Below, in pieces: positions 29,563 to 37,702 of a stretch of DNA of 64,000 nt (positions are counted from its first letter, which is position 1; each line of letters starts with the position of its first letter). This DNA is from an uncultured Clostridia bacterium. Lineage in GTDB: Bacteria > Bacillota > Clostridia > Christensenellales > UBA1242. The DNA is taken from positions 62,001 to 126,000 of the forward strand of contig CALWTS010000031.1 of the NCBI GenBank assembly GCA_944384535.1. Reading direction: 5' to 3'. Both the position numbers and the translations under genes were made by a program. The notes below the pieces were generated by a model, which was not told the DNA's origin, did no database searches, and was given only the letters and a program-made list of their open reading frames with translations.

Positions 29563-31047
29563 TTATTCACTTTCAACTTCATCTTCTACAACGTTTTCAA
29601 CATCTAAGTCTCTCATTATATCACATAACTTCTCAAACTCATCTAAACTTAACCATAAAATCATTTCTGTTTTTTGATCAATAGTTTCCCTATGAGTTTT
29701 TTCTTTTTCTAAACTTTGTAAAGATTTTTCTCTTTTTAGTTCTTTTCTTTCCTTATCATATTTACCGACTATCTTTACAACTTCTTCTTTAAATCTTTTA
29801 GCTAAATAGCTCTTTTTGTTATCAAAAACAGTGATTCCAAACTTTTTTGCAAAATATTCTCTCAATTGATTACTATGTCCCAAATTAATATGCGAACTTA
29901 AATTTGGATTTTTAGCCATATCCTCAACTAATGATTCCTCAATTTTGCTTTTTGGTTGTTTTAAAAATCTCTTTAATTCTTTACTGCCTGTCAACTCTAA
30001 CACTTTTTTTGCTATATCAATAAAAAGTTGTACGGTATCAACTTTAATTTTTTCTCTCTCTAATCCAATATTCTTAATTTCCTCATCATATTCAGCTTTA
30101 TCATATCGTCCTTGATCAGTCAATCCATTAAAAACAACTATAGGTTTTCTCACGCTAATTGTATTTCCATTTTCATCTTTTTCATTAACAATCATCTCTG
30201 TAATTTCATATCTACCATGAATCACTGCATTTCTTATATCATCTGTAACAACATCCCAATCTCTATTACCAACTCCATTTAAAAAGATTTTTCCACTGTA
30301 GTTATATCTTTCCTTATATTTTGGACTAGAAAAAACAAAAGATGAATAAGTGATAAGATCAAAAGCATGAATTGAATCGTTACTTTCAAAAAATTCATGC
30401 ACGTTTTTGTTTTCTTCATTACCTGCATTCTGTTTATCCAATTCATCCAAAAACTTTTTCTTTAATTCACTCCATTTCATTTTGGGATTTTTAAACATTA
30501 TTTCAGTTAATAATGCTGACCCTTTTACTAAATCAGAATATCTTGCGTCTAAATATTCGTTTTGAATTGTTCCATAAAATTTAAATAACTTGTTTCTTTG
30601 TCTTAACTCTGCAATATTATTTAAATTTGCAAGTTTTAAAATAACACCAACAATTTTTACATTACCAGAACTATCAATAAATGCATTTTCATTTATCGAA
30701 TATTGAATTTCTCCATGAGCAAATTTATTCCTAAAAGACCTCCCTTTTTGTTCTTGTTCTTTAGCACCATTCAAAACCTTTACTGTAAAATTAGGATTGT
30801 ATAGATTTTCTTCAAAAATATAATTGTTTTCAAGTAACTTATAAAAACTAGATATCAAATTTTTATCCTTCAGTTTATCTACATATTCTTTAGCTTCAGG
30901 CTCATCTTTTAAAAAATTTTCAATTCCTTCTTCAAAGTTTAAATCATTTCTAATCATTCTTTCCCTAATCCTGACAAAAGAACTTAAAACCTTCCCGAAA
31001 TATTGTGCATTTTCAAATTCTTTCGCGATTTTTTCTCTATCTATCAT
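29563..31047 (-). CDS. Double-HEPN-motif protein, putative RNase
   Basis: 494 residues. Two Rx4H motifs with Asn after the Arg, the HEPN RNase signature: RNKFAH at 106-111 and RNAVIH at 272-277. Both are followed by Gly and then a similar beta-hairpin segment (EIQYSINENAFIDSSGNVKIVGV and RYEITEMIVNEKDENGNTISVRK share spacing), suggesting an internal duplication. The C-terminal 130 residues are Lys/Glu-rich and helical. Two HEPN motifs in one chain is the layout of Cas13 nucleases; AbiF/Abi_2 abortive-infection proteins have one. No CRISPR array is visible within the window. The gene has its own promoter and an AAGGAG site. Toxin or defence RNase is inference. Confidence 0.6.
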   Translation of the reverse strand: MIDREKIAKEFENAQYFGKVLSSFVRIRERMIRNDLNFEEGIENFLKDEPEAKEYVDKLKDKNLISSFYKLLENNYIFEENLYNPNFTVKVLNGAKEQEQKGRSFRNKFAHGEIQYSINENAFIDSSGNVKIVGVILKLANLNNIAELRQRNKLFKFYGTIQNEYLDARYSDLVKGSALLTEIMFKNPKMKWSELKKKFLDELDKQNAGNEENKNVHEFFESNDSIHAFDLITYSSFVFSSPKYKERYNYSGKIFLNGVGNRDWDVVTDDIRNAVIHGRYEITEMIVNEKDENGNTISVRKPIVVFNGLTDQGRYDKAEYDEEIKNIGLEREKIKVDTVQLFIDIAKKVLELTGSKELKRFLKQPKSKIEESLVEDMAKNPNLSSHINLGHSNQLREYFAKKFGITVFDNKKSYLAKRFKEEVVKIVGKYDKERKELKREKSLQSLEKEKTHRETIDQKTEMILWLSLDEFEKLCDIMRDLDVENVVEDEVESE

Positions 31048-31068
31048 CTATATTTCTCCTTAATGTTC

Positions 31069-31096
31069 ATTATATCATTTTAATAAAAAAAGTCAA
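31069..31096 (-). promoter_or_regulatory. Promoter of the double-HEPN gene
   Basis: -35 TTGACT (31091-31096), 16-nt spacer, -10 TATAAT (31069-31074), giving a leader of only about 15-20 nt with an AAGGAG site. Confidence 0.75.
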
Positions 31097-31157
31097 TAAA
31101 AGAGATTTTTTAAAATCATTTTTTACAAAAATATTTATATTTTTACAAAAAAAATAC

Positions 31158-31250
31158 TTGACTCACATTAAAAATATTTGTAAAATAAAACAACATAGCA
31201 AATACTTGTTGCACTTTCTTGAGAACAAGCATTTTGCCGTGTTAAATCAT
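31158..31250 (+). ncRNA. Candidate small hairpin RNA next to the HEPN gene
   Basis: A rightward promoter, TTGACT (31158-31163), 17 nt, TAAAAT (31181-31186), opens onto a long hairpin at 31192-31243 (AACA..GCAAA..CTTGTT pairing with AACAAG..TTTGC..TGTT). No ORF with a ribosome binding site follows and no clear terminator is seen. The hairpin could also form in leftward transcripts. A short RNA beside a HEPN nuclease recalls AbiF-type modules; this is inference. Confidence 0.35.
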
Positions 31251-31316
31251 ATCTCCTAAATAAAACATCAAATCGTTTAGAAAGATAAAAGTTTAAATAG
31301 AACTATTCTTTCATAA

Positions 31317-31357
31317 ACAAAAAATGCTTACATCTTAAGATATAAGCATTTTTTTCT
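31317..31357 (-). terminator. Terminator of the FkbM gene
   Basis: Stem AAAATGCTTA/TAAGCATTTT (31321-31352) with A/T-rich flanks on both sides; located 24 bp after the stop at 31381. Confidence 0.75.
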
Positions 31358-31380
31358 ATAATATTTTTTTAAACAAAAAA

Positions 31381-32310
31381 TTACTTATTTATCGCAAACA
31401 ATACAATTTCTGTTGGATAAATGTCTCCGCCATAATAACGTAAATAGAATTTATAGTTTTTATTTATTGAATGAATATATTGAGGAATTTGCCAAAGATG
31501 ATTATTTTTATGATAGATGGAAACCAAAAGTATGGGATTATCGTTTTTAATATGAGTTTTTGCTCCTTTAAGAGCCAAAAGTTCATCCCCTTCTATATCC
31601 ATCTTTATTAAATCAATTTTTTCCATTACATCTTTATCTAAACAAATACTTTCTATCTTTATATTACCTTCATTCGAAGTTTTATTGGATGAAAATTCAA
31701 AACTTTCGCTAAGATATAAAGTATCAAATTTGTTTTTGACTGCTTTATTTTTACAAAAAATATTTTCATACTTGGATAAATTATTTTGTAATTTTTGAAA
31801 AACACTCGGTGTAATTTCATAACAATATGCTTTTTTGTAACTATTTTCACCATAACAACTTATATAATCAATCATGCTATCTCCATAATAAGCACCAACA
31901 TCAATGATAACCTTATTTTTTAAATTTGGTAAAATATCTAAATCAAAATAATGTTTAAATTTTGTTTCACATGCTTTTTTAAGAGATTTGAAATCATAAT
32001 TGAAATAGTTATTTAAAATAGCAAATAAAATAAATTTGGAAGTATAGTCTTCTAATTTATTATATAACCAAATTAGCTTATCTAAATATTTATTTAACAA
32101 TACCGCCTTTCTTTCAATTTCATCAAAATTTCCAACTTTAATATCCAATTGACCCCAAAATTTATATTTATTAAAGTAATTTTGCAAAATATTTTGAAAA
32201 CTATAAGGTAATTTCAAAAAATTCAACTTAATTTTACCTAAAAGTTCTTCATAAGAGTTATTTCTAATCTCTTTTATAAGTTTTTTAAATTTATAGTCAA
32301 TCTCATTCAT
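31381..32310 (-). CDS. FkbM family SAM-dependent methyltransferase
   Basis: 309 residues. The C-terminal 180 residues hold the fold: VIIDVGAYYGDSMIDY (motif I, about 134-149), YCYEITPSVFQKLQNNL, IDLIKMDIEGDELLALKGA (the MDIEG motif, about 233-251) and a final beta strand pair, all typical of FkbM methyltransferases, which modify sugars and other small groups. The N-terminal 125 residues are helical and unrecognised. Single gene with its own terminator; AAGGA site upstream. Substrate unknown. Confidence 0.85.
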   Translation of the reverse strand: MNEIDYKFKKLIKEIRNNSYEELLGKIKLNFLKLPYSFQNILQNYFNKYKFWGQLDIKVGNFDEIERKAVLLNKYLDKLIWLYNKLEDYTSKFILFAILNNYFNYDFKSLKKACETKFKHYFDLDILPNLKNKVIIDVGAYYGDSMIDYISCYGENSYKKAYCYEITPSVFQKLQNNLSKYENIFCKNKAVKNKFDTLYLSESFEFSSNKTSNEGNIKIESICLDKDVMEKIDLIKMDIEGDELLALKGAKTHIKNDNPILLVSIYHKNNHLWQIPQYIHSINKNYKFYLRYYGGDIYPTEIVLFAINK

Positions 32311-32401
32311 ACTATCCTTCCTATATTAATTTATTACAAATTTACTCTCTTTGATACATAACAAAATAAAATGCGGTAATGAAATAAAATCTAATTTATC
32401 A

Positions 32402-32430
32402 TTGACAAAATAATAAAATATTTGTAAAAT
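32402..32430 (+). promoter_or_regulatory. Promoter giving an apparently leaderless hydrolase mRNA
   Basis: -35 TTGACA (32402-32407), 17-nt spacer, -10 TAAAAT (32425-32430). The ATG at 32437 lies 7 nt downstream of the -10 box, at the expected +1, and there is no ribosome binding site. Confidence 0.7.
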
Positions 32431-32436
32431 AATGAT

Positions 32437-33228
32437 ATGGAAGTCACAAACTTAAATGTAGATGCATATTTATTTGCAAAAGAAAAACATAAAGGTCAAA
32501 AACGCACAGGCTCTAATAAACCATATTTTTCGCATTGCATCAATACCGCAGACATAATAATAAAACTTTTTAAAAAAAATAATCTTGTTAATTTTGACCA
32601 AACATTAGCAGAAAACATCGCCTTACTGCACGATGTATTAGAAGATACTGACACAACTTTTGAAGAAATAAAAAAAAAATTTGGAGAAAAAATTGCAAAT
32701 TCTGTACAAGCACTTACAAAAAACAAAAATTTATCTTACAATGAACAATTGAAAGATAGTTTAAAAAGAATATCAAAATTAAGTAATGAAGTTGCTTTAG
32801 TAAAAATGGCTGACAGAATTGATAACCTTAGTTCATTAAATCCCATTTGGGATAAAGATAGAGCATTATGGTATGTTGAACAGTCTTTATTAATAGCTGA
32901 TATGCTACAAACCAAATGCCCAGCAATGAGCTTAAAACTTATTGACTCCATCTATAGTTATATGGATCTTATAGATAAAAAAACAAAGGAAGGAGGTTAT
33001 ATGATTTTTTTACAAGCCAAAGGAGGATATTTATTTGCGTACGACCCTGACACTGGAGTTACTTTGAAATTTGTAGAGAACGATTGGCAACTTTCAGATA
33101 TAAGTTATGCTGAACTTTCTCATGACACAGATTTAATACCACTCACTCCTGTAGAAGCTAAAATTATTTATAATGAAAAGAATCCTAAAGATAAAATAAT
33201 AGATTTTGAAAATATTTTAAAGTTTTGA
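32437..33228 (+). CDS. HD-domain alarmone hydrolase (small alarmone hydrolase/MESH1-like) with extra C-terminal domain
   Basis: 263 residues. HD hydrolase core in residues 1-170: RTGSNKPYFSHC, LLHDVLEDTDTTFEEI (HD motif about 69-70) and ALVKMADRIDNL, all typical of SpoT-type hydrolases and MESH1-like small alarmone hydrolases, which remove pyrophosphate from (p)ppGpp. Residues 185-263 form an extra domain I do not recognise (MIFLQAKGGYLFAYDPDTG). It is followed 10 bp later by a RelA/SpoT-type synthetase gene, the order of hydrolase-antitoxin then synthetase-toxin being plausible. Transcript appears leaderless. Confidence 0.8.
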   Translation: MEVTNLNVDAYLFAKEKHKGQKRTGSNKPYFSHCINTADIIIKLFKKNNLVNFDQTLAENIALLHDVLEDTDTTFEEIKKKFGEKIANSVQALTKNKNLSYNEQLKDSLKRISKLSNEVALVKMADRIDNLSSLNPIWDKDRALWYVEQSLLIADMLQTKCPAMSLKLIDSIYSYMDLIDKKTKEGGYMIFLQAKGGYLFAYDPDTGVTLKFVENDWQLSDISYAELSHDTDLIPLTPVEAKIIYNEKNPKDKIIDFENILKF

Positions 33229-33238
33229 GGAGGAAAAA

Positions 33239-34441
33239 ATGCTCGATAAACTCGCTAAATATTATGAATATTACAACATTAAAGCTCCTACAGAAAAATT
33301 TGATGTCATTCAAAATCCTGGAGCAAAAACAATATCTAGTTTAATTGATAAAGTTAAAAGAAATGTTGAAATACAGGGAAGAAAAAATTTTACATTGAAT
33401 GATATCTCTGATATGGCCAGGTGCTCGGTTTTATTTAATTCATACAGCGACATACCACCTTTTTTGAAAGGATTAAAACAAAGAATTCCTAGTCTAACAG
33501 GATATATATCTAGATTTCCTAGTGGTTACCGTGGTATTCATCTTAATTTTGAAATTGATGGAATAACAGTAGAAATTCAACTGAGTACTCAACGTGCTTG
33601 GGAAGTAAAGCAATTAACAGAAAATTTTTATACAAAATGGAGAGGGTTTAATCTCCAACAAAAAAATAAAGAAATTATTGACTTATCAAATGAAATTAAG
33701 GATTTGGAACAAAAACTTACAAATTCAACAAATGACGAAAATTTAAAACAAAATTTAGAAGAAAAAAAATTACTATTGAGAAATTTAAAAAAAGACTTAA
33801 AAACAAGCATTGATTTACAAAATGCAGAAAGCAAAATGACAAAAGATTTATATACAGAACTACATAGCGATGGTCAATTTGCTGTGGTTGAAGATGAAAT
33901 AGAAAGTTTATTGTTATCATTCGAAGCAACAAAAACAATTTCACAAGAAAAAGAAGAACTTAAATTTTTAAAAGAAACATTTTCTATTGATCAAAATGGA
34001 AATGTTAATGAAAATGAAGTTAGATTACGTGCTACAAATGCAAATTCAATGGCACAATCTGTTCAAAAAAATTTAATAGAGAATGTTAAACAAACACTTC
34101 TAGTAAAAAATGATAACATCTTAGTAGACGATAAAATTAATGAGGGTATGAAATTAATACACAAAATTATTAATGCATACAATGAAAACTTACAAAAAGT
34201 ATATCAAGGAAAAGAGGAAAATATTTTAGATAATATAAATATTATATCTTATCAGAGGTACAACATAGCTGTTGAGGTAACAAAATTTGCTTTAAAACAT
34301 AATTTAACAAAACAAGATATACCTACCCTTTTATACGAGTTCTACAATAATGTAGCAAAAAATCCAGATCAATTTTCATCTAAAAATTTAGATTTTCCAA
34401 ATTTAGATAATTACCTAAAAGAAGAACTATTTTTAGAATGA
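33239..34441 (+). CDS. RelA/SpoT-type nucleotidyl pyrophosphokinase, possible ToxSAS-like toxin
   Basis: 400 residues. Residues 1-135 match the RelA/SpoT synthetase fold: FTLNDISDMARCSVLF (substrate-binding Asp region), SGYRGIHLNF and VEIQLSTQRAWEV (catalytic Glu). The middle is coiled coil (LSNEIKDLEQKL to about 195) and the C-terminal 200 residues are helical. There is no TGS or ACT regulatory domain, so it is not a long RSH enzyme. Strong GAGGAG site; 10 bp after the hydrolase gene. Such synthetases can be alarmone synthetases or toxins that pyrophosphorylate adenosine nucleotides or tRNA; the hydrolase partner suggests neutralisation. Activity is inference. Confidence 0.72.
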   Translation: MLDKLAKYYEYYNIKAPTEKFDVIQNPGAKTISSLIDKVKRNVEIQGRKNFTLNDISDMARCSVLFNSYSDIPPFLKGLKQRIPSLTGYISRFPSGYRGIHLNFEIDGITVEIQLSTQRAWEVKQLTENFYTKWRGFNLQQKNKEIIDLSNEIKDLEQKLTNSTNDENLKQNLEEKKLLLRNLKKDLKTSIDLQNAESKMTKDLYTELHSDGQFAVVEDEIESLLLSFEATKTISQEKEELKFLKETFSIDQNGNVNENEVRLRATNANSMAQSVQKNLIENVKQTLLVKNDNILVDDKINEGMKLIHKIINAYNENLQKVYQGKEENILDNINIISYQRYNIAVEVTKFALKHNLTKQDIPTLLYEFYNNVAKNPDQFSSKNLDFPNLDNYLKEELFLE

Positions 34442-34457
34442 TAGAAGAAGTGTATTT

Positions 34458-34499
34458 GATATTATAGAAGCGGACATGAATGTCCGCTTCTATAATATC
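34458..34499. repeat. Perfect 20-bp inverted repeat
   Basis: Arm GATATTATAGAAGCGGACAT, 2-nt loop GA, then the exact complement. It lies between convergent genes. There is no T run directly after it, but it probably terminates transcription from one or both sides. Confidence 0.8.
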
Positions 34500-34551
34500 T
34501 ACTAAAAACAATAGTTCTTAATACAAATCTGTTTTTTTATTCTTAAATCTT

Positions 34552-35308
34552 TCAGTCTTTTTTAGTTTCTGAATTCTCTTCTTTTATTATTTCATCTATT
34601 CTTAATTGCTCAACAATAATTTTCTTTTTATTAAACTTTCTTTTTATCAATTCATAGGAAACCATAAAAATAACATACATCACACCTACAATCGGAGCCA
34701 AAACCCAAACAGTAAGAGGAGTCCCTGATAAAATTGGTTCAAAAATATAAAAAGAATCCATTAAACCAAATACCGAAGTTAAAAAAGCACCTAATGTTAT
34801 ATAACACAAAAACCCTATTACAAAACTTGGCCATTTCTTATAATCTGGTTTAAACCACCCGACAAGACATAATAGAATAACCAAGTATAAACTGATTGCA
34901 TGATGTAATAGCCCTGAAATTGTTTTTCCGTAGAAGAAGGAAATATTTTGTCCTATAAAATCAGGATAAATTAGTGTTAAAACACTTCCTAAAAATACTA
35001 AATAAACAACAAAATGTAAAACAATATTATTTCTTTTTCCAAACATAACTGTTAACGATAAAACAAAACTACTCATACCACAAAAACTATTTGGAATAAT
35101 GTACGCCCAATTGTTATTAGAAACGACTAATTCAATCCTATTCCATACAACCAAAATAAAAAGAAGGAGCCCTACACAACGAACGACTATATCTTGCTTT
35201 TTAATATCCTTAACAAAATGTTTAATAATAAATAAGTGTTACTATAGATAAAACTAAATAAACTGCCAAAAAAGTAAAATGTTCCCAACCAAAAACCTGA
35301 GGATTCAT
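34552..35308 (-). pseudogene. Frameshifted YwaF/TIGR02206-type membrane protein
   Basis: The main frame (34552-35154, 200 residues) has at least five membrane segments (PNSFCGMSSFVLSLTVMFG, LHFVVYLVFLGSVLTLIYP, HHAISLYLVILLCLVGWF) like the YwaF/TMEM164 family. Upstream, a second frame starts at an ATG at 35308 with an AAAGGAG site and encodes MNPQVFGWEHFTFLAVYLVL then stops after 28 codons near 35225. Removing one T near 35230 would join the two into a protein of about 250 residues, the family's usual size. This is a single-base frameshift, either a real mutation or a sequencing error in a T/A run. Confidence 0.7.
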
Positions 35309-35415
35309 TTTTAATCTCCTTTAATCATAATTATTATACTCAAAATTTATGTTTTTGCAAATAATTTAAAAACCTCTTTTAATAAAATAAACATGTTTAT
35401 GAATTATCTTTTACA

Positions 35416-35450
35416 AAAAAAAGGAATTAATTATAATTCCTTCTTTTTAG
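35416..35450 (-). terminator. Terminator of tRNA-Asn
   Basis: Stem AAGGAATTA/TAATTCCTT followed leftward by TTTTTTTTG. Confidence 0.75.
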
Positions 35451-35491
35451 TATTAACTTTTAAACAACATTTTTATTAATACAAAAAACTG

Positions 35492-35566
35492 TGGCTCCCC
35501 AGGTAGGATTCGAACCTACGGCCTATCGGTTAACAGCCGAGCGCTCCACCACTGAGCTACTGGGGA
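35492..35566 (-). tRNA. tRNA-Asn (anticodon GTT)
   Basis: 75 nt: acceptor TCCCCAG/CTGGGGA, discriminator G, encoded CCA, anticodon loop CTGTTAA (GTT), T-loop GTTCGAA. It is a substrate expected for the AspRS/GatCAB route encoded 4 kb away. Confidence 0.97.
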
Positions 35567-35595
35567 ATATAACATTTATTTACAAATGCAACAAT

Positions 35596-35624
35596 ATAAT
35601 AACAAACTTTTCCCCCTTTGTCAA
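35596..35624 (-). promoter_or_regulatory. Promoter of tRNA-Asn
   Basis: -35 TTGACA (35619-35624), 17-nt spacer, -10 TATTAT (35596-35601). Confidence 0.8.
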
Positions 35625-35669
35625 TTATTTTTTTTACTTTTTCAATTATTTTTTTAAAAAAATTTCATC

Positions 35670-35698
35670 TTGTAATTCATAATTAAAAATGTTATAAT
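35670..35698 (+). promoter_or_regulatory. Promoter of the HExxH protein gene
   Basis: -35 TTGTAA (35670-35675), 17-nt spacer, -10 TATAAT (35693-35698); a TGAGGT ribosome binding site follows before the ATG at 35724. Confidence 0.7.
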
Positions 35699-35723
35699 CC
35701 TTATAAACATATGAGGTATTTTT

Positions 35724-37514
35724 ATGAATAGTGTAATAGTTAATAATGTAGATTTATTTAATCCTATTGGCGACAATATGCCAAAAATCATTGAATATTT
35801 TGTAAAATTTTATGGTGAAAAGTATCGCAACCAAATTGAAAAAACTTTAAATAATTTAAAAATTATTATTGTAGGTGGAAACTCTTTATCAAATAGTCCT
35901 AAAAAGAATCTCAAATGTTATTATAATGACAAAATATATCAAATCGAAAAATCTTTTATTGACAGTCTCAAAACTAAGGATTTTTCAAAATTCTATTATA
36001 TCCCTTTTGACAATATGGATAAAATAAAGAACTTATTAAACAGTACTTATTACAATGAAGTAATATTTGAAATCATTTCTACTTTTAATCCTAAAATAAT
36101 AAAATCAGAAAAATATTACAATCAAACCCTTCAATGTAATAATGATGAACAACAAAATAATTTAGTCAATAGTTGGCTTTCAGATGAATCATCAAAAAAA
36201 GAATTAACTGAAATTTTTGATAACATTATAAAATTTTGGGAAGAAAATTACTCTGCACAATACAATCAATTAATCTCCGAAAAAGAAGAAAAAATGGAAC
36301 TTTTGCAAGAATATGATAGTGCAATAATAAGCTCTATGTCAAAAAATGATGACTATAATAAAGATTTTGTTTTTCAAATTTTATCTCAAAATAAAATATT
36401 TAAAATATCAAATTTGAATGAATTAATTAATGATAAATCTTTTGTAAATGACTTTTTAGAAATAATAGAAAAATTTCCAATTTTTGAAATGTCATTTGAC
36501 AGAAGTCGTTTTATAAAAGTTTTTAATCAACTTGGTTTTAATTTAGGAACAAGTTTACAAGAATATACCAACAACATGGATATAATTAAGTTATTTGACA
36601 ACCAAGAATTAAAAGAAAAATATACAGACTTTAAAAAAGAAGTAAAAAAACAAGAAATAATAAATAACAGAAACATTATGTCTATTATTAATGAACTTGT
36701 TCAAATGGGATTTTACGGAATAAACGATATTGTAAATGATCTGGTTTCTTTTTCTTATAATTCGAGTTGTTTGGCATATGTTACTTTTGTACAACATGAT
36801 GAAGGATTTACAGATTTATGCGTACTTCCAACTGGTGAAACTTTATGCAATCATACAGTCATTCATGAATTTAACCATATTATAGAGACTAATATAATTT
36901 TTCACGATGGTAAATATGTTGCTAAATGCGGATATGATATTTTAAGAATTGACAGCACAAAAGATAAATTTGAAAAAGATAATTTATTTAGCGAAACTAG
37001 AAATTCCGGCAAAAGAGAGGCTGAACTTTTCAATGAAGTTATCAATGATTATCTATCAAAAAAAATTTGCAAATTGATGGAAAGAGACAATTTTCAAATA
37101 GGACTTAATGATGAAATAGATTCATCTTATAGCATAGGATTTGTTTTACTTGAAGATTTCATAGAAGAAAATCTTGATATCATTATAGAATCAAGATTTT
37201 CGCCCGATATTAATGCTTTAGCAAATAAAATTGGAAAAAATAATTTAAATAGATTGACTAAACTCACTGACAAATTTTTAAAATTTTCAATATTTACCAT
37301 CGCAGACTTTTTAAAACTAATGACATCAAAATATAATTTAACAAAAACTGAATTAAAAAACTTTCTTTCTAATGGTAATTTATCAAAAGTAAAAGTATCA
37401 AAAACACATAAAGAAATATTAGATTGTTTTATTGAAATGAATAAAATAAAAAAATCAATCGAAGAATTTAAAAATTGTCAAAAAGATAATTTGGTCGATA
37501 TAGAATCAGAATAA
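35724..37514 (+). CDS. Large cytoplasmic protein with HExxH zinc-protease-like motif
   Basis: 596 residues, no signal peptide or membrane span. The only catalytic motif is TVIHEFNHIIET at about residues 382-393 (HEFNH, HExxH type), with several downstream acidic residues (KREAELFNEVINDYLSK at about 430) that could supply the third ligand as in gluzincin-like folds. The rest is helical and Lys/Asn-rich. I do not recognise the family. The gene stands alone with its own promoter and a convergent terminator; there is no partner gene to suggest a substrate. Confidence 0.55.
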   Translation: MNSVIVNNVDLFNPIGDNMPKIIEYFVKFYGEKYRNQIEKTLNNLKIIIVGGNSLSNSPKKNLKCYYNDKIYQIEKSFIDSLKTKDFSKFYYIPFDNMDKIKNLLNSTYYNEVIFEIISTFNPKIIKSEKYYNQTLQCNNDEQQNNLVNSWLSDESSKKELTEIFDNIIKFWEENYSAQYNQLISEKEEKMELLQEYDSAIISSMSKNDDYNKDFVFQILSQNKIFKISNLNELINDKSFVNDFLEIIEKFPIFEMSFDRSRFIKVFNQLGFNLGTSLQEYTNNMDIIKLFDNQELKEKYTDFKKEVKKQEIINNRNIMSIINELVQMGFYGINDIVNDLVSFSYNSSCLAYVTFVQHDEGFTDLCVLPTGETLCNHTVIHEFNHIIETNIIFHDGKYVAKCGYDILRIDSTKDKFEKDNLFSETRNSGKREAELFNEVINDYLSKKICKLMERDNFQIGLNDEIDSSYSIGFVLLEDFIEENLDIIIESRFSPDINALANKIGKNNLNRLTKLTDKFLKFSIFTIADFLKLMTSKYNLTKTELKNFLSNGNLSKVKVSKTHKEILDCFIEMNKIKKSIEEFKNCQKDNLVDIESE

Positions 37515-37541
37515 AATAACCTTATCTACTTTTATTCTGAT
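37505..37541. terminator. Bidirectional terminator between convergent genes
   Basis: Stem ATCAGAATAAAA (37505-37516) / TTTTATTCTGAT (37530-37541), overlapping the stop codons of both neighbours. Confidence 0.65.
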
Positions 37542-37702
37542 GGTAATATAGACTCTATTTCATCATTTTTATCCTTTAAATCATTTAACTCTTTTTGCTT
37601 GTAATTTATGACTATTGAAGTTATTATTACAAATAAAACAAGTATAGATATTCCTATCCACATCAATAAATTATTTAATTTTCTTTTTTTCTTTTCTTCC
37701 AT
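37532..37702 (-). CDS. DivIC/FtsB-like small septum protein
   Basis: 56 residues: basic N-terminus MEEKKKRKLN, one membrane segment (LLMWIGISILVLFVIITSIVI), then a short coiled coil (NYKQKELNDLKDKNDEIES). This architecture and the position directly after yabP and yabQ match the DivIC/FtsB-like gene of Firmicutes. DivIC works with FtsL in the divisome. It is shorter than B. subtilis DivIC (125 residues). It overlaps the end of yabQ by 28 bp; too short for most ORF callers. Confidence 0.65.
   Translation of the reverse strand: MEEKKKRKLNNLLMWIGISILVLFVIITSIVINYKQKELNDLKDKNDEIESILPSE

Noticed and set aside
31048-31380. CRISPR array next to the double-HEPN gene
   Set aside because: No regularly spaced direct repeats are present here or elsewhere in the window.
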